Assembly (NCBI GenBank): GCA_021845325.1
Contig: JAKBRR010000143.1
Coordinates: 1 to 5,501 of the forward strand
From: Thermoplasmata archaeon
GTDB lineage: Archaea; Thermoplasmatota; Thermoplasmata; Thermoplasmatales; Thermoplasmataceae
Length of the DNA: 5,501 nt
Direction: 5' to 3'
This document shows, in pieces, positions 1 through 5,501 of the stretch (positions within the stretch are counted from its first letter, which is position 1; each line of letters opens with the position of its first letter). Position numbers and translations under genes: made by a program. Under the pieces are notes generated by a model. That model saw nothing but the letters and a program-made list of their open reading frames with translations, was not told the DNA's origin and searched no databases.

Positions 1-1
1 T

Positions 2-742
2 ATGGCTTCCAATAATTATCTTTCCAGACTGTTTCTGAAGTTTTTTAAAAAGCCGTTAGAAAATGGAAGTCGCTTGTCGGTCACAAGAATGGCATCGTTG
101 TCGCGGGTTGTAATTGCAAACTCGCGTTTTGTTGCTTCCAGATATAAGGGATATCCCTTCAGAATCGATTCTGTGATTTACACTTCCAAGGAATTTTCTC
201 AGTTCACGCCTATAAATATTTTAAAAGAAGAAAAATATGTTCTGACCTACATAGGCAAAGAAACCGACCTTATCGCTCTAGAGTGGCTCTTAGAATCCGG
301 CATTAAGTTGAAGGCTTTTGGGGCAAAAATACCTCCCGGGTTTAATTTGTCCAGATTCAAGAATAAATTATCTCTACTTGGATATGTCTCGCAAAATCAG
401 TTGGTTCAGTTATACAGTTGCGCTCATTTTGTGGCCTTTCCGTTTACTAACGAACCCTTCGGATACGTACCTATAGAATCAATGCTGTGTGGAACGCCTG
501 TATTGTCTTATGATAAAGAGGGCCCCAGCGAAACAATACTGGATGGAATAACGGGATGGTTAGTGAAGTCTAGAGAAGAATTCATAGAAAAAGCCTTGCA
601 AATTTGGAGAAGTGAATCAACAGGGATTGCAAAGGAAGAATGTATAAAAAGGGGAAAGGAGTTCACAACAGAATACGCAGTCAATGAATTGTTATCTTTA
701 TTGAACCATTGGAGCATTAATGAAATCAATAGCTATAATTAA
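2..742 (+). CDS. GT4-family glycosyltransferase, C-terminal part (5' end outside window)
   Basis: This is the C-terminal two thirds of a GT-B fold retaining glycosyltransferase (GT4 / Glycos_transf_1), which transfers a sugar from a nucleotide-sugar donor, most likely at the cytoplasmic face of the membrane. Numbering from the ATG at base 2, residues 31-46 (VVIANSRFVA region) match the end of a GT4 N-terminal domain, and residues 80-200 form the donor-binding Rossmann domain. The EX7E motif is intact (E151 and E159 in NEPFGYVPIES), followed by CGTPV and a GPSETI / DGITGWLV segment typical of the family. GT4 proteins are usually 350-400 residues, so about 100 N-terminal residues are missing. 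The ATG at base 2 is therefore probably an internal Met and the true start lies upstream. The stop overlaps the next gene by 23 nt, which implies co-transcription. Donor and acceptor cannot be told from the sequence. Confidence 0.88.
   Translation: MASNNYLSRLFLKFFKKPLENGSRLSVTRMASLSRVVIANSRFVASRYKGYPFRIDSVIYTSKEFSQFTPINILKEEKYVLTYIGKETDLIALEWLLESGIKLKAFGAKIPPGFNLSRFKNKLSLLGYVSQNQLVQLYSCAHFVAFPFTNEPFGYVPIESMLCGTPVLSYDKEGPSETILDGITGWLVKSREEFIEKALQIWRSESTGIAKEECIKRGKEFTTEYAVNELLSLLNHWSINEINSYN
711..714 (+). promoter_or_regulatory. Ribosome binding site (GGAG) for the second GT4 gene
   Basis: GGAG lies inside the end of the upstream glycosyltransferase gene, five bases before the ATG at 720. This supports that start even though it makes the two genes overlap by 23 nt, and it suggests translational coupling. 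Confidence 0.55.
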
Positions 743-1811
743 TGGTTCCAAAATAAATGATGGGATAACCCAGGGCTCTCTTGCTTTGTATAAGACCCTC
801 AAGAAAATTGGATACGATGTCAAATGGTTCCAAATCATGGATACTAAAAATAAATCTGAGTATTTTTTGGGTGACTACATGATTTCAGGCATTGCGCTAC
901 CGTCCTACACTATTTCTAATGGGATTAACCGATTGATATTTCTTAAGAAGAAATTAAATTCCATCGATTCAGACATGATATTTTTGTCTGATCCAACTTT
1001 GGTCGCACCACTTCGGAAACTCTCTAATGTAATTGTTAAATTTCACGATTTCAGGCCACTTTCAAACTATGCAGATAAGTTTAGTACGACGTTAATGTTC
1101 AAGTATATAATGCCAAAGCTTCGGCTATTGAAATGGGGGATATTTATTAGTGAATTTACTAAATCCGAAGCCATAAATTTTAGTTTGAAACCAGAATGGT
1201 CGTTCGTGCTGCCTGAACCATCTTTGAATCTTTTTCCAGAAAAATCTAGGATGAAAAGATCACGTGAGATTTTAGGTGAGGAGGGTTTGACTTTTACGTA
1301 TATTGCAACTGATAGACAATATAAGAACATCAAATTCTTCTTAGAGCTCACAGAGGCGTTTAAAATTCACAATAACGCCAGATTTTTGTTAGTATCAAAG
1401 CTTAAAAACCACACCATGAAATTGATACACAAGAAGTACGGAAATGTCAAGGTGATAGATAATGTAGCAGATATAAGAGAGATTTACGATGAGACGGATG
1501 TTTTGCTTTATCCATCACTCTATGACGGGTTCGGAAGGCCAATAATTGAAGCTATGCAGTTTGGAATACCAGTGATAGTTTCAGACATAGAGCCATTTAT
1601 CGAAATAACTGGCGGCAATTCAATAAGGTGCGAGCCGAACAACACAAAATCATGGATTGATCAAATGAACAAGTTGTACAATAGAGAATATTATTCCAAT
1701 TGGAGTAATCTCAGCAAAGCGCGGTCATTACATTTCGAACTTGAAGCGTTTGAAAAAAGTGTAAAATTAATATTTAGTGATATCCAAAATCATTACGATA
1801 AGTTAAATTAA
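720..1811 (+). CDS. GT4-family glycosyltransferase (complete)
   Basis: This is a complete 363-residue GT-B fold glycosyltransferase, of normal GT4 length. The N-terminal half (about 1-175) starts with a beta strand and glycine-containing loop (SIAIINGS, then G15 and G19) and contains a KFHDF segment near 107-111. The C-terminal half holds YIATDRQYKNI (194-204), the usual position of the phosphate-contacting R/K-N segment, and YPSLYDGFGRPIIEAM (264-279). In that motif the EX7E pair is D269 and E277, so the first acidic residue is Asp rather than Glu, a conservative change. FGIPVIVSD follows, as expected. No signal peptide or membrane segment is seen, so it should act in the cytoplasm or peripherally on the membrane. 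The start at 720 is chosen for its GGAG ribosome binding site. It overlaps the upstream GT4 gene and is followed closely by the DUF2079 gene, so it very likely works in the same glycan pathway. Substrates are unknown. Confidence 0.9.
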   Translation: MKSIAIINGSKINDGITQGSLALYKTLKKIGYDVKWFQIMDTKNKSEYFLGDYMISGIALPSYTISNGINRLIFLKKKLNSIDSDMIFLSDPTLVAPLRKLSNVIVKFHDFRPLSNYADKFSTTLMFKYIMPKLRLLKWGIFISEFTKSEAINFSLKPEWSFVLPEPSLNLFPEKSRMKRSREILGEEGLTFTYIATDRQYKNIKFFLELTEAFKIHNNARFLLVSKLKNHTMKLIHKKYGNVKVIDNVADIREIYDETDVLLYPSLYDGFGRPIIEAMQFGIPVIVSDIEPFIEITGGNSIRCEPNNTKSWIDQMNKLYNREYYSNWSNLSKARSLHFELEAFEKSVKLIFSDIQNHYDKLN

Positions 1812-1825
1812 TTCAATGACTTTCG

Positions 1826-1831
1826 GGGGGT
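1826..1831 (+). promoter_or_regulatory. G-rich ribosome binding site deciding the DUF2079 start
   Basis: A run of six G followed by T (1825-1831) precedes the ATG at 1837 by six bases. GGGGGT can pair with the archaeal 16S anti-Shine-Dalgarno CCUCC core using one G-U wobble. The earlier in-frame ATG at 1816 has only AT-rich sequence before it and no such site, so 1837 is the preferred start. Confidence 0.45.
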
Positions 1832-1836
1832 TAAAG

Positions 1837-4098
1837 ATGAGATTGGCGGAGACTGGCGAAACCTGGCACATAAAGCGCCGTGACAAGATTTCTATGACTT
1901 TTATTGTTTCATCCTCCACCATTCTTTTTACTTTTTTTTCTATGCTGAGATATTACGATTTTTTCACAACAAATTGGGATTTTGGTATAATGGAACAAAT
2001 GCTATGGACAGGTAGTCACGGGTATCTTCTTTATGAATCTGCGAATTTTGTTCACGCAGGAACTCTCTCATTCCTGGAGATACACAGTTCTTATATTGCT
2101 ATTCCACTATCATACTTATACGGAACCTTTCCATTTCCGATTACTCTCTTTCTTGTTCAATCTCTGGTAGTATCAGCATCCATAGTTCCACTGGTTTTGA
2201 TAGCTAGATTGATAGGTATGTCAAGGCGACAATCATATCTAATTTCCTTACTATTTTTACTTAATTTTGCCATAATTTCGGCTATTTTTTATGATTTTCA
2301 CTGGGAGTCATTTATCCCTGTAGAATTTTTTACCTCTTTCCTTCTTATGTTTCAAAAGAAATATTCCTTCGCTGCAGTCATGCTCGTGGTGGGAAGCTGC
2401 ACTTTGGAAGTATTTCCATTTCTAATGGTTGGATTAGCTCTATTTTTCATCGTAGAATATAATGGGTTGGATGTACGGAGGCTACGTTCGTTCTTTTTAA
2501 ACAAAACAAACCGGTGGTTGTTCGCGCTAATTCTGCTATCGGCCATCATGTATGTCTTGATTAGAATAATCCAGTCTATCCTAATACCTTTACTAGTAAA
2601 TCAACCTGCTACCCCATCCTCAGTTGGGTATTATATAACTTCCTTGTTTTCAACTTCAGCTCTGTCTTTTCCGTCTGCAGAACTGACGACTTTTTATTGG
2701 GTAACAATTTTCTTTTCACTTGGATTTATGCCTCTATTATACCCCAAAAACCTTTTGATGTCCTTACCTTGGTTAATAAATACATTTGTAGTCGCCTCAA
2801 ACTTTTCATCTGGGTTTGGAAACCAATATGCATTTATTGCAGTTCCTCCGGTTTTCATTGGATTTATATATGGCATGAAGAACAATTTCGGAGAGGAAAA
2901 GACAGTTTCGACGTCTCTGCTGTATATATTTTTCGCTTGTCTTCTTACATCTATTGCATATTTCATATTTCTCACTTTTTTAGCCCCAATAACCTCTAAT
3001 GCTTTAAAGTTCAACTACACTCTGGCATTAGTCTTGACTGTGTTCCTCGTCTGGCTTATACTAGTTTTCTTTCGCAGGTACTTTAGAAAGACGATTAACA
3101 AGAATCCAAGTTATCAATTTTCTAATAATCGGAAGAGGAGGCGGGGGTGGATCAAGAAATTTACCATCGTAGTCCTTTTTTTAGTTGTTCTGAACATAGT
3201 ATTAAGTCCATTTAATACTGCAGATAAGTTTCTATCTAATAATCCCGGCTATTGGTTCGAATACAACCTTAACCCAGAATTCCAGTCTGTCCAGCATCTT
3301 GTTTCAGAAATTCCTTCCGGATCACAAATATTGGCATCTGATAATCTCTTTCCATTGATTGCAAATAATGCTAATGCCTTTTCCCTTTACTGGTTTCCAT
3401 TTAACAGTACTCTTGCCCCTTACTTTCCCTTTAACGATTCCAATCTTCCCGAGTACGTATTGGTTGACTCGTCCTATTATTACTTGCCCAATTTCTTGTG
3501 CAATGACTTATTTAATGAATCTGTTTATGGGATAGTGTCATTCATTTATTCGCAATCTTCCCCGGGACCAGTATATTTATTCAAGAAAGGATACACAGGA
3601 AATACTACGTTAGAAAATGGAAACCAATTTCAGGATACAGTAAACATAAGACCGACCGACCTAAAAGTTGGGCAGTTTGGCCAGCTTGTTCCATCTAATG
3701 ATTCAACTTACTCCCATGTGTTGGAAAGCGTCATTCCAAGCCAAACAGATTCTAATTCTGAAAACATATGGCGAGGACCATTCTTGACCTTGCTACCTGG
3801 TAAATATTCGATTACGTTCTCATTGAGGGCTTATGCTCAAGACGAAAAAGTTTCCCCTGATCAACCGGTTCTCTATTTGAGAGGCTCGGCCTTGGGTTTT
3901 CCATCATACCTTTATAACGTAACAATAGATTACGGCACTATATCCAGGAATTCTTGGACAAATATCACCTATCACTTTAAAGTGAATGAACCCCTAATAG
4001 GCGTTCAGTTTTTGGGTTATTACTGTGGATACTATAATGTGCAAACTCATGCCCAAACTCAAATAATTTTAAATTACATATATCTTGTTAGACAGTAA
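1837..4098 (+). CDS. DUF2079 family polytopic membrane protein, putative GT-C-like glycosyltransferase
   Basis: This 753-residue protein (760 if translation starts at 1816) matches the DUF2079 family of uncharacterised membrane proteins. Numbering from 1837, about a dozen hydrophobic segments run from residue 19 to 459. The first loop carries the family hallmark RYYDFFTTNWDFGIMEQMLW, with D48 placed like the catalytic loop-1 acid of GT-C enzymes. EIHSSY (H83), the YDFHWESF motif (D153, H155, E157) and CTLEVF (E191) follow. A strongly basic loop (about 413-441, with RKRRR) fits a cytoplasmic position and puts the roughly 290-residue C-terminal region outside. That region begins with a mixed alpha/beta part common in the family (PSGSQILASDN, PEYVLVDSS) and ends in a probable beta-sandwich (GPFLTLLPGKYSITF to NYIYLVRQ). 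It has seven N-X-S/T sequons and only two Cys (C555, C730). The role is unproven. Its place among GT genes suggests use of a lipid-linked sugar at the outer membrane face, but a structural or transport role is not excluded. Confidence 0.85.
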   Translation: MRLAETGETWHIKRRDKISMTFIVSSSTILFTFFSMLRYYDFFTTNWDFGIMEQMLWTGSHGYLLYESANFVHAGTLSFLEIHSSYIAIPLSYLYGTFPFPITLFLVQSLVVSASIVPLVLIARLIGMSRRQSYLISLLFLLNFAIISAIFYDFHWESFIPVEFFTSFLLMFQKKYSFAAVMLVVGSCTLEVFPFLMVGLALFFIVEYNGLDVRRLRSFFLNKTNRWLFALILLSAIMYVLIRIIQSILIPLLVNQPATPSSVGYYITSLFSTSALSFPSAELTTFYWVTIFFSLGFMPLLYPKNLLMSLPWLINTFVVASNFSSGFGNQYAFIAVPPVFIGFIYGMKNNFGEEKTVSTSLLYIFFACLLTSIAYFIFLTFLAPITSNALKFNYTLALVLTVFLVWLILVFFRRYFRKTINKNPSYQFSNNRKRRRGWIKKFTIVVLFLVVLNIVLSPFNTADKFLSNNPGYWFEYNLNPEFQSVQHLVSEIPSGSQILASDNLFPLIANNANAFSLYWFPFNSTLAPYFPFNDSNLPEYVLVDSSYYYLPNFLCNDLFNESVYGIVSFIYSQSSPGPVYLFKKGYTGNTTLENGNQFQDTVNIRPTDLKVGQFGQLVPSNDSTYSHVLESVIPSQTDSNSENIWRGPFLTLLPGKYSITFSLRAYAQDEKVSPDQPVLYLRGSALGFPSYLYNVTIDYGTISRNSWTNITYHFKVNEPLIGVQFLGYYCGYYNVQTHAQTQIILNYIYLVRQ

Positions 4099-4112
4099 AT
4101 GTGAACAACTGA

Positions 4113-4127
4113 GAAACATTTTTAATT
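4113..4127 (+). promoter_or_regulatory. Candidate archaeal BRE/TATA promoter for the GT2 gene
   Basis: In the 53-nt gap before the GT2 gene, a purine-rich GAAACA (4113-4118, BRE-like) is followed directly by TTTTTAATT (4119-4127, TATA-like). The TATA centre lies about 29 bases before the ATG at 4152. Archaeal initiation normally occurs about 25-28 bases downstream of the TATA box, so transcription would start at or within a few bases of the ATG. This fits a leaderless mRNA and the lack of any Shine-Dalgarno sequence there. The call rests on position and composition only. Confidence 0.42.
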
Positions 4128-4151
4128 CAATATTCGATCCTCAAAATATCG

Positions 4152-5126
4152 ATGTCTATTCCTATCACTGTTGTATTAATTAATCACAAGAGAAAAGAAT
4201 ATGTTATTGAGGCTTTAGATTCTGTATTAACACAGACTCTGAATCATGACCTCTATGAAATTATTCTTGTAAGTAACGAACAAGTAATTCCTCGGGAAGA
4301 ACAAGGAAGGGTTAACGTACTTGTTACGGAAATGCAGCAATATTCCGATAAAGTTGGAATTGCTCTGGACTCAAGTAATGGAGAAATAATTGTTTTGCTT
4401 GATGATGATGATATTTTTTACTCAAACAAACTTGAGAAGATATACGGTTTATTTGAGAGCGATAAGCAAATAGGGTATTTACACAACAATTATGACGTCA
4501 TAGACAGTAATGGAGTACAATTATCGGTTCCTTTCAGATCCTACGACTTTCGTGATGAAGGCAAACGTTTGTCCTTATCTATCAAAAATACAAAGGAGAT
4601 TCATAAATTCATTCACAGAGGAATTGATTTCAACCATAGTTGTATTTCATTCAGGAGGCAAATCCTGCAGGGTTGGAGGAATAAAATACAGTCTTTACCA
4701 GGCAGCTTTGACACGTTTGTTTTTCTTGCATCGCTTTGTGCTGGATACGAAGTTATGATTGATTCTGAAAAGTTGACAAGATACAGATTACATTCACATT
4801 CAAAATCACAGGCTAACGGAGATCTAATGAGACTTAGAGACTGGCTAAACAAGAGAATCATTAATTACTCTTCAATGTTGGATATCATGAAGGAATGCGG
4901 AAATGATGAAATATTAGTCTTAATCGAAAACAAGTTATTTGACTCGCTTATAGTTCGTGATATTTTAGATGACAAACCTAGAAAATTGATATTTACGGAT
5001 ACCCTTCAATTCTTGAAGAACTCAAAGAGCTTGGGGTTCTATCAACTTTCTAAAACTGCAATTGCACTTCTCAACTTTCTATCAAATCCTTTGGCGATGA
5101 AAGTCTATTTTAGCAAAGTGCTCTAA
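4152..5126 (+). CDS. GT2-family glycosyltransferase (GT-A fold, complete)
   Basis: This 324-residue protein is an inverting GT-A fold glycosyltransferase of family 2. ITVVLINHKRKEYVIEALDSVLTQTL (residues 5-30) is the usual nucleotide-binding N-terminus. EIIVLLDDDDIF (78-89) carries the metal-binding DXD-type motif at D84-D87. SFDTFVFLASL (185-195) sits where the catalytic base is expected, with D187 the best candidate. TRYRLHSHSKS (209-219) matches the YRxHxxS element that often follows in this family. The remaining 100 residues are a less conserved, partly hydrophobic C-terminal extension (ALLNFLSNPLAM) that may dock on the membrane, with no clear transmembrane helix. The start is secure: an in-frame TGA at 4110 closes the frame and no other ATG lies between. 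No ribosome binding site is visible, and the gene may have its own leaderless promoter. The donor sugar and acceptor are unknown. Confidence 0.9.
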   Translation: MSIPITVVLINHKRKEYVIEALDSVLTQTLNHDLYEIILVSNEQVIPREEQGRVNVLVTEMQQYSDKVGIALDSSNGEIIVLLDDDDIFYSNKLEKIYGLFESDKQIGYLHNNYDVIDSNGVQLSVPFRSYDFRDEGKRLSLSIKNTKEIHKFIHRGIDFNHSCISFRRQILQGWRNKIQSLPGSFDTFVFLASLCAGYEVMIDSEKLTRYRLHSHSKSQANGDLMRLRDWLNKRIINYSSMLDIMKECGNDEILVLIENKLFDSLIVRDILDDKPRKLIFTDTLQFLKNSKSLGFYQLSKTAIALLNFLSNPLAMKVYFSKVL

Positions 5127-5142
5127 ACAACATTTGGATCTT

Positions 5143-5162
5143 GAAGTTTTGAGACTTTTTTA
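5143..5162 (+). terminator. Candidate T-tract terminator between convergent genes
   Basis: The 33-nt gap between the convergent genes ends in six consecutive T (5156-5161), preceded by another four (5147-5150). A weak stem AAGT/ACTT (5144-5147 with 5154-5157) is possible, but archaeal termination relies mainly on U-tracts. It would serve the GT2 transcript. No matching T-tract for the minus-strand gene is seen in the gap. Confidence 0.3.
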
Positions 5163-5501
5163 TCCATAGGTTCTAAGGTCTTCAATAAAATTAGAATAAG
5201 CAGCAAGAGTCTCTTTAGCCATTCTTACAGGCGAGAATTGTTTGGCTCTTTCGATTGATTTTTGCTTAAGGGCACTAAGTGTTGCATCAGAGTCCACCAT
5301 CTTCAAGATAGATGATGCAAAACAATCGATGTCATCTGGTTCGCATGTGAGCCCAGAATTATCGATAAATTCTGGATTGTCAAACACATTAGATGCGATA
5401 ACTGGTATTCCAACAGCCATAACTTGAAGCATTAGGTAACTGAATCCCATTGGAGATGGATAAATAAAAATATCAAATTTTGATATGAATTTCGGAAGTT
5501 G
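5160..5501 (-). CDS. GT4-like glycosyltransferase, C-terminal part, degenerate EX7E (5' end outside window)
   Basis: The minus-strand frame is open from the right edge to a TAA at 5162-5160, giving 113 visible residues. The fragment starts QLPKFISKFDIFIYPSP, continues GFSYLMLQVMAVGIPVIASN, and ends with the GLTCEPDDIDCFASSI segment and amphipathic helices typical of the end of GT4 proteins. It is therefore the last third of a GT-B fold glycosyltransferase. The first visible Met (5450) lies in the middle of the conserved core and is not the start. Aligned to the usual EGFxxxxLEAMAxGxPVI pattern, the two acidic residues of EX7E are replaced by M (residue 18) and Q (residue 26), while the surrounding motif is intact and no frameshift is seen. 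It may be a diverged or non-catalytic GT4 relative. It converges on the GT2 gene and so belongs to a separate transcript of the same locus. Confidence 0.82.
   Translation of the reverse strand, partial: QLPKFISKFDIFIYPSPMGFSYLMLQVMAVGIPVIASNVFDNPEFIDNSGLTCEPDDIDCFASSILKMVDSDATLSALKQKSIERAKQFSPVRMAKETLAAYSNFIEDLRTYG

Noticed and set aside
741..834. 12-nt direct repeat AATGGTTCCAAA at 741-752 and 823-834
   Set aside because: Both copies lie in coding sequence in a 360-codon gene. Their short length and lack of further copies fit chance.
1067..1351. 94-codon minus-strand open frame inside the second GT4 gene
   Set aside because: It is antisense to a conserved enzyme and has no family features.
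1825..1830. Run of six G as a possible frameshift or phase-variation tract
   Set aside because: It is short, lies before the preferred start codon, and is better explained as the ribosome binding site.
2694..3014. Overlapping open frames on both strands (about 100 codons each) inside the DUF2079 gene
   Set aside because: Both lie wholly within a well-supported membrane-protein gene, have no recognisable domain or start signals, and are explained by the AT-rich hydrophobic codon pattern.
4510..4861. 82-codon open frames on both strands inside the GT2 gene
   Set aside because: They are shadows of the GT2 reading frame, with no motif or ribosome binding support.
5160..5450. Reading the minus-strand gene as a complete 96-residue protein starting at 5450
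   Set aside because: The frame stays open to the window edge, and the upstream 17 codons encode conserved GT4 sequence (KFDIFIYPS), so it is a truncated longer gene.
1..5501. CRISPR array, insertion sequence, tRNA or defence system
   Set aside because: No spaced repeats, terminal inverted repeats, transposase motifs or tRNA-like elements were seen. Every gene is accounted for by glycan-related families.

Overview
The window looks archaeal, and most plausibly comes from a Thermoplasmatales-type acidophilic euryarchaeon. The evidence is an AT-rich composition with many AGA/AGG and ATA codons, an archaeal-style TATA/BRE element placed to give a leaderless transcript, and a large DUF2079 membrane protein with a heavily sequon-bearing outer domain. 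This assignment is an inference from general features. No rRNA or other marker gene is present, so it is not secure.

Almost all of the DNA is coding, and all five genes look like parts of a cell-surface glycan locus. On the plus strand are the C-terminal part of a GT4 (GT-B fold) glycosyltransferase cut by the left edge (2-742), a complete second GT4 enzyme (720-1811) whose start overlaps the first by 23 nt, and a large polytopic DUF2079 protein (1837-4098, alternative start 1816). The tight spacing suggests one transcription unit. After a 53-nt gap with its own candidate promoter comes a GT2 (GT-A fold) glycosyltransferase (4152-5126). A convergent minus-strand GT4 gene (5160 to the right edge) is cut at its 5' end and shares only 33 nt of intergenic DNA with the GT2 gene.

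A working model (inference): the cytoplasmic GT4 and GT2 enzymes build an oligosaccharide, probably on a polyprenyl carrier, from nucleotide sugars. The DUF2079 protein, which resembles GT-C enzymes in architecture, may act on lipid-linked sugars at the outer face of the membrane. Acceptors could be N-glycoproteins or surface glycolipids. Nothing in the window identifies the sugars or linkages.

The points most worth a second look are the DUF2079 gene embedded among glycosyltransferases, its sequon-rich C-terminal domain, and the loss of both acidic residues of the EX7E motif in the minus-strand GT4. No mobile element, CRISPR array, RNA gene or long repeat was seen, and no gene-free stretch exceeds 53 nt.
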